From Roseibium sp. MMSF_3412 (lineage in GTDB: Bacteria; Pseudomonadota; Alphaproteobacteria; Rhizobiales; Stappiaceae): a stretch of 64,000 nt of DNA. Positions 9,931-19,135 of this stretch are shown here, piece by piece. Location: assembly GCF_030733265.1 (NCBI RefSeq), contig NZ_JASHJI010000002.1, forward strand, positions 186,001 through 250,000. The letters are read 5' to 3'. Numbering within the stretch: position 1 is the first letter of the stretch; the number at the start of each line of letters is the position of its first letter. The position numbers and the translations under genes were made by a program. A model generated the notes under the pieces. The model was given only the letters and a program-made list of their open reading frames with translations, searched no databases and had not been told where the DNA came from.

Positions 9931-11673
9931 ATGGCATTCCAACCGGCAAAATGGCCCAGGAAACTGCGGTCGGCGGAATGGTTCGGCGGCACCAGCCGGG
10001 ACAGCATCTATCATCGCAGCTGGATGAAGAACCAGGGCCTACCGGATGATCTTTTCGACGGCCGTCCCGTGATCGGCATCTGCAATACATGGTCACAGTT
10101 GACCCCGTGCAATGCACACCTGCGCGACCTTGCCGAACGGGTCAAACACGGCATCTACGAGGCCGGCGGGTTTCCCGTCGAGTTTCCGGTTTTCTCCACA
10201 GGCGAGAGCACCTTGCGGCCAACGGCGATGATGTTCCGCAACCTTGCCAGCATGGATGTAGAGGAGACTATTCGTGCAACACCGCTGGACGGGGTAGTTT
10301 TGCTGGTTGGATGTGACAAGACGACCCCGTCCCTGCTCATGGGGGCTGCATCCGTCAACCTGCCGGCAATTGTTGTCTCCGGCGGACCGATGCTGAATGG
10401 CTGGTTTCAGGGCGAACGGGTCGGTTCGGGGACACATCTGTGGAAGTTTTCCGAAGCCGTAAAGGCCGGCGAGATGACCCGGGAGGAGTTTCTGGAAGCC
10501 GAGGTATCGATGAGCCGCTCGCCCGGAAGCTGCAACACGATGGGCACGGCGTCGACCATGGCATCGATGGCGGAGGCTCTCGGCATTGCGCTTTCCGGCA
10601 ACGCCGCCATTCCTGCCGTTGACAGCCGGCGCCGCGTGATGGCGCATCTGAGTGGTCGGCGGATCGTTCAGATGGTCAAGGACGATCTGAAGCCATCGGA
10701 CATCCTGACCAGACAGGCTTTTGAGAATGCCATCCGGACCAACGGCGCAATCGGCGGATCGACCAACGCCGTCATCCACCTGCTGGCCATCGCCGGACGC
10801 ATCGGCGTCGATCTGACGCTTGACGACTGGGACCGGTTTGGCCGCGACATCCCGACGGTCGTCAACCTGATGCCGTCCGGCAAATACCTGATGGAAGAGT
10901 TTTTCTATGCTGGCGGTCTGCCTGTCGTGATCAGGCATCTCGGCGAAGCCGGGCTGCTTAACCGGGATGCCATCACCGTCTCCGGCGAGACCATCTGGGA
11001 CGAGGTCAAGACAGTCAAGAACTGGAACGAAGAGGTTATCCTGCCGGTTTCAAACGCTCTGACGGATCAGGGCGGGATCGCCGTCCTGAAGGGCAACCTC
11101 TCGCCGAACGGCGCGGTTCTGAAGCCCTCGGCCGCATCACCACACCTTCTGAAACATCGCGGCCGCGCCGTCGTTTTCGAAGACATCGGCGACTACAAGC
11201 TCAGGATCAACGATGAGGGTCTCGACATAGACGAGACCTGCATCATGGTGCTCAAGAATTGCGGACCCAAGGGATATCCGGGGCTGTCGGAAGTCGGAAA
11301 CATGGGTCTGCCGCCAAAAGTCCTGCGCAAGGGCATCACAGACATGATCCGCATCTCCGATGCCAGGATGTCAGGCACGGCCTATGGAACGGTCGTTCTG
11401 CACACGGCACCGGAAGCGGCGGCCGGCGGACCTCTGGCAGTCGTGCGATCCGGAGACTTCATTGAACTGGACGTACCGAACCGCCGGCTTCATCTGGCGG
11501 TTTCCGACGAGGAGTTGCAACGGCGGCTTGATGCGTGGGAACCCACGCACGATGTCCCCGAAAGCGGGTATGCCCGCCTCTTCCATGATCATGTTCAGGG
11601 CGCGGACACGGGCGCGGATTTCGACTTTCTGATAGGCTGCCGCGGTTCGGCAGTCCCGAAGGATTCTCACTGA
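9931..11673 (+). CDS. IlvD/EDD-family sugar-acid dehydratase (L-arabinonate dehydratase-like)
   Basis: Fe-S dehydratase of 580 aa. The conserved cysteine motifs of the family are present: CNTWSQLTPCN near residue 53, GCDKTTPSLLMG near 128 and SPGSCNTMGTASTMASM near 196. The C-terminal half has KNCGPKGYPGLSEVGNM and RISDARMSGTAYGTVVLH. The sugar-acid subgroup (arabinonate, galactonate, xylonate) rather than dihydroxyacid dehydratase is favoured because the gene sits between gguC and a sugar dehydrogenase, with gaps of 3 bp and a 1-bp overlap. Expected product: a 2-keto-3-deoxy sugar acid. Confidence 0.88.
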   Translation: MAFQPAKWPRKLRSAEWFGGTSRDSIYHRSWMKNQGLPDDLFDGRPVIGICNTWSQLTPCNAHLRDLAERVKHGIYEAGGFPVEFPVFSTGESTLRPTAMMFRNLASMDVEETIRATPLDGVVLLVGCDKTTPSLLMGAASVNLPAIVVSGGPMLNGWFQGERVGSGTHLWKFSEAVKAGEMTREEFLEAEVSMSRSPGSCNTMGTASTMASMAEALGIALSGNAAIPAVDSRRRVMAHLSGRRIVQMVKDDLKPSDILTRQAFENAIRTNGAIGGSTNAVIHLLAIAGRIGVDLTLDDWDRFGRDIPTVVNLMPSGKYLMEEFFYAGGLPVVIRHLGEAGLLNRDAITVSGETIWDEVKTVKNWNEEVILPVSNALTDQGGIAVLKGNLSPNGAVLKPSAASPHLLKHRGRAVVFEDIGDYKLRINDEGLDIDETCIMVLKNCGPKGYPGLSEVGNMGLPPKVLRKGITDMIRISDARMSGTAYGTVVLHTAPEAAAGGPLAVVRSGDFIELDVPNRRLHLAVSDEELQRRLDAWEPTHDVPESGYARLFHDHVQGADTGADFDFLIGCRGSAVPKDSH

Positions 11674-12596
11674 TGACAGAAAAACTGGCGCTCGTCGGCA
11701 TCGGCAAGATTGCCCGCGACCAGCACATCCCGGCCATTTCCGCCAACCCAGACTGGTCGCTCGAGGCCACCGTCAGCCGTCATGCGTCTGTCGACGGGAT
11801 TGCCTCTTATGCAGAGCTGCAATCCCTTCTGGACGCGCGCCCGGACATTTCGACGATTTCGCTCGCGATCCCGCCCCAGCCGCGCTTTGCCTATGCCGAG
11901 GCGGCCCTCAGAGCCGGCAGGCATGTCATGCTTGAAAAGCCTCCCGGGCAGAGCCTTGCGGAATGCTTTGCGCTTGAGACCCTCGCCCGGGAGATGGGCG
12001 TGACCATTTTCGCAACCTGGCACTCGCGTTTTGCCGACTGTGTCCCGGACCTGAAATCCTGGCTTGCGGCGCGCGAGCTCAAACGTCTCAGGATTGTCTG
12101 GAAAGAGGATGTCCGGCACTGGCATCCAGGGCAGGAATGGATCTGGGAACCCGGCGGAATGGGCGTGTTCGACCCCGGGATCAACGCCCTGTCGATCATG
12201 ACAGAGATCCTGCCCCATGCCGTTCACGTCCGCGAGGCAACCCTCGAATATCCGGAGAACCGGGCGACTCCGATTGCCGCCGGCCTCAGGTTTACCGATC
12301 CGGGGGGAGCCGATGTGTCCGCTGTCTTCGATTGGCGCCAGGAAGGTCCACAGACATGGGACATCGAGGTGGAAACAGAGGACGGCAACGCCCGCCTGTC
12401 TCTCGGCGGCAGCAAGCTGGAAATTAACGGCCAGCTGATCAGGGAAGGGTCGGAAAACGAGTATCCGAACCTTTATGAAAGGATGTCCGATCTGGTCCGG
12501 ACAGGGAGCAGCGACATGGACCTCTCCCCGTTCATCCATGTCTGCGACGCCTGCTCGCTTGGCCGCAGGGTTGTAACGGCACCCTTCCATTACTGA
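11673..12596 (+). CDS. Gfo/Idh/MocA-family sugar 1-dehydrogenase (D-galactose/L-arabinose type)
   Basis: 307-aa NAD(P)-dependent oxidoreductase. The N-terminal Rossmann fold has GIGKIARDQHIP, the catalytic-type lysine is in MLEKPPGQS, and the C-terminal substrate domain has WEPGGMGVFDPGINALSI. It resembles rhizobial and pseudomonad D-galactose 1-dehydrogenases that oxidise galactose/arabinose to the lactone. Its ATG overlaps the dehydratase stop (TGATG), so it is the last gene of the chvE operon. With the dehydratase it gives sugar to sugar acid to 2-keto-3-deoxy acid; a lactonase is not seen in the window. Confidence 0.85.
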   Translation: MTEKLALVGIGKIARDQHIPAISANPDWSLEATVSRHASVDGIASYAELQSLLDARPDISTISLAIPPQPRFAYAEAALRAGRHVMLEKPPGQSLAECFALETLAREMGVTIFATWHSRFADCVPDLKSWLAARELKRLRIVWKEDVRHWHPGQEWIWEPGGMGVFDPGINALSIMTEILPHAVHVREATLEYPENRATPIAAGLRFTDPGGADVSAVFDWRQEGPQTWDIEVETEDGNARLSLGGSKLEINGQLIREGSENEYPNLYERMSDLVRTGSSDMDLSPFIHVCDACSLGRRVVTAPFHY

Positions 12597-12923
12597 TCAC
12601 GCGTCAAACGCGATTGCCTTCCTGTCGCTTGGCCGGAGGGGCTAAGAAAGTCTGTTTTCGAGACTGGGAGTAATTTCCTGTGCGGCGGTTCCACCCGCCG
12701 GCGGCTGGAGCTTTTCCTGCCAATCTTGATGCCTATCGGCTGAACGCGTTCCACAACGGGTGAGAAAATCCGGCCCATCGGCCGCGTTGTACCACTTGCA
12801 CGATGCACCGCATCGCGCTTCATGACCCGCCTCGCCGAGTGAACCGGACATCCTCATCAAATGATCCAAATTGATCGGAAAATGCTCTAATCTGCCTGCA
12901 CAGATCCCGTAGATGGAATTTCT
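12597..12923. other. Intergenic, no gene seen
   Basis: 327 bp between the sugar operon and ggt. A small hairpin (CGCGT-CAA-ACGCG) follows the dehydrogenase stop, without a T-run. Near the ggt end there is a short inverted repeat, GATC-CAAAT-TGATC. I see no plausible coding frame. Confidence 0.5.
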
Positions 12924-14627
12924 ATGTCACGTCCCCTCCCTTTCACTTGTGAAAAACAACCGGCCTCCGGTTCCATCGGCATGGTCGTCACCAACCATCC
13001 GCTTGGCAGCGCGGCCGGAACAGAAATGCTCAGCGCTGGGGGCAATGCGATCGATGCCGCCGTTTCCGCATTGCTGACGCTGACGGTGGTTGAACCGATG
13101 ATGGTCGGCATCGCCGGCGGTGGACTTTCTCATGTTCGTCTTCGTGACGGGACACATGTTGTCATGGACGCGCTCTCCTGCGCCGCGAAATCCATGCATG
13201 CCGGGATTTACGAACCAGTGTCGGACATACCCCCGAACCACATGGAGGTGAAGGACAGGCGTAACACCGTCGGTCCTTCGGCGGTTGCCGTTCCCGGCAA
13301 TCTGGCAGGGTGGTGCCGCCTTCATGAAAAATACGGCAAGCTGCCGTTTGCCGACCTCGTGGACCCCGCCATCCGCGCGGCAAGCCGCGGTTTTCTGGCG
13401 ACACACTATCTCAGCGGTGCGGTGAATGAGTTCAGGCAAGATCTCGGCGACGATCCCGAATGCGCCAGGGTCCTGATGCCCGAAGGACGGCCGCCCCGTT
13501 TCGGCGAGCGGATCTTCATGCATGACTATGCCGAGAGCCTTCGCCTCATCGCGAAGGAAGGAGTCGCCGCGCTTCACGGTGGTGCGCTTGGCGCCGCACT
13601 TGCCGACCGCCTGGCAACCGGCGGACCGGACTGCGGATGGGTGACGCTGGACGACCTGAGAAACTACAGACCTGTCGAGCGTGACGTCATCGCCGGGACC
13701 TATCGCGGCTATGAGATCATTGGCCCGCCGCCGCCGGCCTCGTCGGGGGTCCACATCGTCCAGATGCTGAACATTCTGGAATCTTACGAGGTTTCGGCAC
13801 TCGGGTTCGGCAGCGTCGAGGGGCTGGATCTACTGGCACGCACGATCGCGCTCGCCTTCGATGACAGGCGGGCCGCCTCCGGCGATCCGGACTTTGTCGA
13901 TGTTCCGGTAGAACGCCTGACGTCCAAGGACTACGCCGCCGACTGCCTTAAACGCCTGGGTTCGAACACGCACACCGCACATCAAACCGAAAGCGCCGAC
14001 ACGACCCATGTCACCATTGCCGACAGGGAGGGCAATATCGTCACTGCCACGCACACGATCAACGGTTTGTTCGGGGCACGTTTCATGGTGCCGGGAACCG
14101 GCATCATCCCCAACAATTACATGATGAACTACGATCCGCATCCCGGCCGGGCGCTCTCTATCGAACCCGGCAAACGGGTACCGACGTCCATGGCACCGAT
14201 GATCGTCAGCAAGGATGGCACACCCTGCTTTGCGCTTGGCCTTCCCGGCGGCCTCAGGATCTTCCCCTCCGCGATGCAGGCCATCGTCAACCTGATCGAT
14301 CATGGCATGAGCCTGCAGGAAGCCGTGGAGGCTCCGCGCATCTGGACCCAAGGGCAGGAAGTCGAGATCGAAAAACCCTTTGCTCCGGCTGCCGACGCAC
14401 TCGCGCAGAATGGCCATGACGTGAAAGTGGTTCCGCATATCGGCGGCGGTATGAATGCCATCGGCTTTGAGCAGGACAGACTGACCGGCGCCGCCTGCTG
14501 GCGCGCAGACGGAACGGCAATGGGCATCGGTGGCGGCCTTGCCCGTCCGGGCGTCCGCTTCTGGCCGGACAAGGCCCCCGACGAAGACGACAGCGAGACC
14601 AAAACCGCGAACGAGGCAAAGCAATGA
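12924..14627 (+). CDS. ggt: Gamma-glutamyltransferase family protein
   Basis: Ntn-hydrolase of 567 aa. The autoprocessing/catalytic site DTTHVTI is present with the nucleophile at Thr360, followed by ADREGNIVTATHTIN. GGNAIDAAVSALLTLTVVEP and the oxyanion-region PTSMAPMIV are also conserved. No Sec signal peptide is visible, unlike the periplasmic enzyme of E. coli, so it may act in the cytoplasm on gamma-glutamyl compounds or be a paralogue with another amide substrate. Its stop overlaps the next gene's start by 4 bp (ATGA), so the two are co-translated. Confidence 0.88.
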   Translation: MSRPLPFTCEKQPASGSIGMVVTNHPLGSAAGTEMLSAGGNAIDAAVSALLTLTVVEPMMVGIAGGGLSHVRLRDGTHVVMDALSCAAKSMHAGIYEPVSDIPPNHMEVKDRRNTVGPSAVAVPGNLAGWCRLHEKYGKLPFADLVDPAIRAASRGFLATHYLSGAVNEFRQDLGDDPECARVLMPEGRPPRFGERIFMHDYAESLRLIAKEGVAALHGGALGAALADRLATGGPDCGWVTLDDLRNYRPVERDVIAGTYRGYEIIGPPPPASSGVHIVQMLNILESYEVSALGFGSVEGLDLLARTIALAFDDRRAASGDPDFVDVPVERLTSKDYAADCLKRLGSNTHTAHQTESADTTHVTIADREGNIVTATHTINGLFGARFMVPGTGIIPNNYMMNYDPHPGRALSIEPGKRVPTSMAPMIVSKDGTPCFALGLPGGLRIFPSAMQAIVNLIDHGMSLQEAVEAPRIWTQGQEVEIEKPFAPAADALAQNGHDVKVVPHIGGGMNAIGFEQDRLTGAACWRADGTAMGIGGGLARPGVRFWPDKAPDEDDSETKTANEAKQ

Positions 14628-15583
14628 CCCGGCTTGTCATTCTCGATCCTGTCTCCGGGGACCGGCTGGAACGCTTTGCCGGCTATTTACCGGACGGTTG
14701 GAGCCTGGAAAATGCCGCCTCGCGCACGCCGGAAGACCAACTGACCGCCCTCATCGGCACTGACTTCGCCATTTCCGCCGACGTACCCGTGACGGCGGAA
14801 ATGATGGCCGTGCCCGGTTTGCGCGCCATCCACAAATGGGGCGTCGGCTATGACAACATCGACTGCGCGGCCGCAAGGGCCCATGGTGTGCGGGTTTTCC
14901 GCACCACGGGTTCCAACGCGATTTCCGTCGCCGAAACGGCGCTTGGCCTGATCCTGGCCCTCAACAGAAACCTGATACGCGGGCATGCAGCCGTGCTTGA
15001 AGGGGGCTGGCCGAAATCCGAACTCGGCACGACATCGATGCGTCTGTCCGGCAAGACGGTCGGCATAGTCGGACTGGGTTATGTCGGCAAGGCACTGGCG
15101 CGGTTGCTCGGCGGTTTCGGCTGCGAGATCCTCTACACGGGACGAACGCGCCAGGACGCTGAAACCGAAGCGGCGCTGGCTGTCCGTTTCGCACCGCTGG
15201 AAGAACTCCTGGCCCGGGCGGATGTTGTCAGCCTCAACTGCGCGCTCAACGAGGACACACGCGCGATGATCAATGCGCGCACGCTCGCCCTGATGAAACG
15301 CGGTGCGTTGCTCGTGAACGTCGCCCGTGGCGGGATCGTCGTGGAGGCGGACCTTGCCGACGCCCTGACATCCGGACACCTGCGCGGTGCTGCCAGCGAT
15401 GTCTACATGGAAGAACCGGTTGCGCCGGACAATCCCCTGATCGGACTGGATACGGCGGTAAACACGCCGCATATCGCGGCAGTTTCGGCAGACACGTTCG
15501 AGCCCACTGTCAAGAGAATGATCGGCAACCTGCTTGCCCTTCAAGAAGGCCGTGAGTTGCCCGAAACCGATGTGCTGGTTTGA
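14624..15583 (+). CDS. D-2-hydroxyacid dehydrogenase (NAD-binding)
   Basis: 319 aa. The nucleotide-binding motif GIVGLGYVGKALARLLGGFG, the catalytic Arg in NVARGGIV, the Glu in YMEEPVAPDNPL and the His in NTPHIAAVS are all in place. The substrate (glycerate, phosphoglycerate, other 2-hydroxy acids) cannot be assigned. It is translationally coupled to ggt. The final codons and the stop lie at the left edge of a dispersed repeat that starts near 15576, so the extreme C-terminus may be repeat-derived. Confidence 0.87.
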   Translation: MTRLVILDPVSGDRLERFAGYLPDGWSLENAASRTPEDQLTALIGTDFAISADVPVTAEMMAVPGLRAIHKWGVGYDNIDCAAARAHGVRVFRTTGSNAISVAETALGLILALNRNLIRGHAAVLEGGWPKSELGTTSMRLSGKTVGIVGLGYVGKALARLLGGFGCEILYTGRTRQDAETEAALAVRFAPLEELLARADVVSLNCALNEDTRAMINARTLALMKRGALLVNVARGGIVVEADLADALTSGHLRGAASDVYMEEPVAPDNPLIGLDTAVNTPHIAAVSADTFEPTVKRMIGNLLALQEGRELPETDVLV

Positions 15584-15810
15584 GGCGGCTTGCTGCTCGT
15601 CAAGGCGCGGAAGCGCAGGAAATGGGCTTCATTTTCAAACCCTTCGCAAGGCGAGAAGGAGCAAGCCGGTCACATCCGAAGGATAGGAAAACGGCTTCAC
15701 CCCGTGGCGTCAGCGTGCTTGACCGGGCGGTGAGCCCGTTCTGCACACGCTTCCTGACGGGATATTGCCATTTCGCATGTCATCTCAGTCTCATTCGTGG
15801 GCCCATCGCC
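15576..15810 (+). repeat. MITE-like repeat, copy 1 (left end truncated)
   Basis: Matches the copies at 16971-17233 (same strand) and 28759-29022 (inverted). Shared blocks include GGCGGCTTGCT, CAAGCCGGTCA, ATCCGAAGGA and GCGTCAGCGTGCTTGACC. The left terminal repeat is missing and the right end (TCATTCGTGGGCCCATCGCC) has diverged from TCATTTATGGGTCCGTACCC. Confidence 0.85.
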
Positions 15811-16340
15811 GAGCAGGTATGGCGCGGGTCGAGGTCTTCGGAAAGCAGCTGGAAGGTGATCGCCTGCTTGCCGGCAATCGTCAGCCTGTAGGTTTCTCGC
15901 GAACCGCGACGTGTCCAGTATCCGGTCCTTTCGGGTGTATAGGCATCGCAGCTTTCGGCGAGGAAGACGATGTTGCGGCGCGCAACCAATTGACCGGCAT
16001 GGCCTTTTTCCATCGAAACCTCAAACCTGTAAATGGGCAGGATGGATCGAAAGAAGTATCCGTGCCGGTTCGAGCTTACGGAATAGAGCCTGCCATCGTC
16101 GCCGATTGCCAGACTTTGCACCGATTTCGCGTTGGCAGGCACATCGGCCTCTTTCCAGTTCCCGGCGGGTGCCAGGCTCGGGCCAAGACACAAAAGAGCG
16201 AACAAGTGCACGCGAACCCACCGGCGTCCGGTTTCACCGGACAAGGTCAAACAACCGGTCAACGTGTTGATCCACAGGCCTTGAGGGTTTGTTTGCGCCT
16301 TCGCCGGGCGCGGACACATGCCGACAAGACCGGCAGACAT
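15780..16340 (-). CDS. Small secreted protein of unknown function, 3' end formed by a repeat
   Basis: Open frame of up to 186 aa; start uncertain (ATG 16340 or 16319, or a GTG/TTG near 16211-16244). A signal-peptide-like stretch (VHLFALLCLGPSLAPA) begins near residue 44 after RRWVR. Its middle aligns by eye with the secreted protein at 57513-57908: GYFFRS...YRFEV / GYVLKS...TRFFE, then VFLAESCDAYTPERTGYW / LYLGRSCDASSTTMGEGKW. The last nine or so codons run into the right end of repeat copy 1, so the native C-terminus seems to have been replaced. Function unknown; it may be a decaying paralogue. Confidence 0.5.
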   Translation of the reverse strand: MSAGLVGMCPRPAKAQTNPQGLWINTLTGCLTLSGETGRRWVRVHLFALLCLGPSLAPAGNWKEADVPANAKSVQSLAIGDDGRLYSVSSNRHGYFFRSILPIYRFEVSMEKGHAGQLVARRNIVFLAESCDAYTPERTGYWTRRGSRETYRLTIAGKQAITFQLLSEDLDPRHTCSAMGPRMRLR

Positions 16341-17505
16341 GCATTTGCACCGGGATGTGATTGGACGTCGCTGTCATGGTCATGTGAGAGGGTTGCTGAT
16401 TTCAAGAAGAAAAATGCAGTCAGCATTGTGGGTTGAAGCAATGCTGACTGCAGTTGTCTCGGCGCAGAGTGTGTTAGGTAGCCGAGCGATATGTCCGTTT
16501 CCGATTAGGGGACGACGGTTCCATGCTTGTTGTCCACCACCAGCTCTTCATGCATCCCGGGCAGTAAATGCCCCCGCTCAAATCACTGATGCGTTCGCTT
16601 CAAGGCAATGGTGTCTGAGCAACACCCAATTGATACAAAGTTTAGGCAATGTAGTGTTATGCAGAAACCGAATACCTTTCAGTTTCGTTTTTGCTTCCCC
16701 TGCGTTGCAAAAACGAAGATTCGGATAGCCATATGTGCAAATAGCGCAACTTGGTGCCAAGTTTCTCAAAATGAGACTGCGGAGAATGCAGATGCCGAGA
16801 CAGGCATGACAAGGTTTTTTGAACAATCGCCGGTTTGGTAGCCGTGGCGTCGGGCACCCTACAATGGCGCAGCCGACCGGCGACCTGTTTGCATTCATGC
16901 AGCAATCGAACCCCGCACCGGTCGCTCGGACGCCAGGATCTGGCCCGCAAAGATACGCTTACAACGCTAATGTACGGGTCCAGAAATGAGGCCGAATTGG
17001 TTTTTAGGCGGCTTGCTTCTCGTCAAAGAGCGAAAGCGCGGGAAATGGGGTTCGTTTTCCAGCCGTTCGCAACTCGGAGAAGGTGCAAGCCGGTCAAATC
17101 CGAAGGAAATGAGAATCGCTTCATCTCGTCGCGTCAGCGTGCTTGACCAGGCAGGAAGCGCTCTCCGCACACTCTACCTGCCGGATTTCGCGATTTCGCA
17201 TGCCATTTCAGTCTCATTTATGGGTCCGTACCCGAGTGGCAATGCCGATCAGACCGGACTGCAACTTCCGTAGCGAGGGCACAAGGGTCAATCGGAGCTC
17301 CCACTGTCTTCTGTGCACTCGGGCACCGCGCTCCGGTGACCGTGCATCGACCGACAGGCTGGCTGGTTCAAGCAGATCCGCCTGACCAGTCCTGTTTGTT
17401 CAAGGCGATTGAGATTTTAGCCGCTCCCATCCGCAGCGGCATAGAAAGCACAGTTCAAGCGCGCACTGTTACACCAGTTTGCGCAACACGTTCCCAAACG
17501 GGGGA
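16341..17505. other. Long intergenic region, no convincing gene
   Basis: About 1.2 kb between the secreted-protein ORF and the porin terminator. It contains repeat copy 2 but no frame with a recognisable protein or good start. Composition is more AT-rich around 16600-16830. It looks like degraded DNA. Confidence 0.5.
16971..17233 (+). repeat. MITE-like repeat, copy 2
   Basis: About 263 bp. Left end TGTACGGGTCCAGAAATGAG and right end TCATTTATGGGTCCGTACCC are diverged inverted terminal repeats. The interior matches copies 1 and 3 over most of its length, including GCGTCAGCGTGCTTGACC. No TA duplication is clear at this copy. Confidence 0.85.
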
Positions 17506-17535
17506 CGGCCCGGCAACTTGGAGATAGCCGGGCCG
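17506..17535 (-). terminator. Terminator hairpin downstream of the porin
   Basis: CGGCCCGGC (17506-17514) and GCCGGGCCG (17527-17535) form a perfect 9-bp stem with a 12-nt loop, 56 bp beyond the porin stop. On the transcript it is followed by TCCCCC rather than a T-run, so termination strength is uncertain. Confidence 0.6.
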
Positions 17536-17590
17536 CTTGACTGACTGAAAATTTTGGAGGTCTCAGCCAGAACTTGTTGTTGTGCTGACC

Positions 17591-18856
17591 TTAGAAGGTC
17601 CGCTGCATACGAACGCCAAACTTGAGTTCGTTAAGGTCGTCAACATCAATATCAGCCACTGACGGATCAACGCTAGCGCTCGAGTAACCAACGTCCGCAC
17701 CCAAGACAAAACCGGACACAGGCTGCCATTGCACCGATCCATCGATCGCCCAGCGATCAATATCTGCGTCAACTGACCCAATTGTTGTTTCTGAGTAGAT
17801 ACCGCTCAATTCTAGATGAGCATACGAACCATCTACCGCAAGACCGATCGTCGGAGTCGCTTGGATGTAAACGCCAGCTGACAAAGAGAAACCAGAGTTC
17901 TTGCTACCATTTGAACCGTAGTCTGATACAGAGACGTCAGGGTCATCTCCATCGTAGTCAAGAGTCACTTCGGTAAGGGCTTCATTTATCGTACCCGTGA
18001 TAGAAGTAATTCCGTTACCAACATAAGACAGAGCCCCATCTGCATAAAAGCCCTGGAAGTAAATGTTGGACCCAGAGTTAGCAAAAGGCAGGTTGACATT
18101 TACACCGGCACCGACTGCCCAGCCGAGGTTGTCTTCATTGCCAGAAGCGTTGGTGCTGTTGAAGGCAGCGTCCGGGTAGACCTGGTGCAGGGCACCCGAA
18201 AGCTGGGCAGAACCCCAACCTTGCGAAATACCCAAAGCACCAACGAGATCTGGCGCCCGCGTACCACCATAGTCGCCAACTTCGCGGCCGGAACGATCCT
18301 CAAGCGCGATTGTCGCCGAGAAACCGTCACCGAAGGCTGCCGTATAGGCAAGCTGGTTAAGAGTAGAATCTGCCCAGTCACGGGTAACAACACCCATGAA
18401 CACCTGACCGGTGTAGATGTTGAAGTTGGAACCAAGATAACCGGCGGTCAGACCACCCCATTGGATATAGGCGTTGTCGAGCGTGACACTGTTCCCACCG
18501 TTGGTAACCGTGCCATAGATTGACGTGTAGGTACGCAGGGTTCCAAATTCTGTAGCGGTTCTCGAGTCGAGATAAACGTAACCGCGCGACAGCCAGGAAT
18601 AGCCGTCTTCGTCACGGTCGGCCCAGGCACCATCATCCAAAACATTGTTGACAATTACCTGCGTCCGCAAGCGACCACCAACACGCAGGCAGGTTTCGGT
18701 GCCCGGGATGTAGTAGAAGCGGGAGCCATAAGTGTCGCAAATGCGCACGTAATCTACCGGCTCCGGAGCGACCGGAAGGTCGGCTGCCTGTGCGGTGGTG
18801 GCAGTGGCTGCTGCTGCCGCACCAAGCAAGAGTGTTTTGAGTTTCATTCCAGACAT
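17591..18856 (-). CDS. Outer-membrane porin (Rhizobiales porin family)
   Basis: 421 aa with a signal peptide (MKLKTLLLGAAAAATATTAQA) and mature start ADLPVAPEPVDYVRICDTYG. This is followed by FYYIPGTETCLRVGGRLRTQ, the two-cysteine N-terminal signature of the Omp2/RopA-type porins of Rhizobiales. The protein ends in FGVRMQRTF, the terminal aromatic residue needed for BAM-mediated insertion. A 16-18-strand trimeric general porin is expected. AGGAG lies 9 nt before ATG 18856; ATG 18847 is an alternative. GC content is visibly lower than in neighbouring metabolic genes, as is common for abundant porins. Confidence 0.93.
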   Translation of the reverse strand: MSGMKLKTLLLGAAAAATATTAQAADLPVAPEPVDYVRICDTYGSRFYYIPGTETCLRVGGRLRTQVIVNNVLDDGAWADRDEDGYSWLSRGYVYLDSRTATEFGTLRTYTSIYGTVTNGGNSVTLDNAYIQWGGLTAGYLGSNFNIYTGQVFMGVVTRDWADSTLNQLAYTAAFGDGFSATIALEDRSGREVGDYGGTRAPDLVGALGISQGWGSAQLSGALHQVYPDAAFNSTNASGNEDNLGWAVGAGVNVNLPFANSGSNIYFQGFYADGALSYVGNGITSITGTINEALTEVTLDYDGDDPDVSVSDYGSNGSKNSGFSLSAGVYIQATPTIGLAVDGSYAHLELSGIYSETTIGSVDADIDRWAIDGSVQWQPVSGFVLGADVGYSSASVDPSVADIDVDDLNELKFGVRMQRTF

Positions 18857-19135
18857 TTAAAGATTCTCCTCAAAGGGGTCAGCTGCCCACTTCCTGGAAC
18901 CGATGAAATGCTGGTCTTGCCTGGTTTTCCGAACTCCGGGATGCAACAAAATTATTCATTCTGTACAAACACAGGAAATTCGAAGGAACCTGCGGTTGTC
19001 AAGCCCGGTAAAATTGAGTACTCATTTGGTCAGCCGCTTCTAACCGCTGAAATTCGCTGAGTATTTCTGACTGTAACAATATGAATAATAGTGTTGCAGA
19101 AAAGAAACACTACTGAGAATGGGTGTGTTAGTCTT

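Noticed and set aside
16880-16930. TTCGA-containing segment resembling a tRNA T-arm
   Set aside because: The bases flanking the GTTCGAT-like loop do not form a T-stem, and no acceptor or anticodon arm could be built around it.
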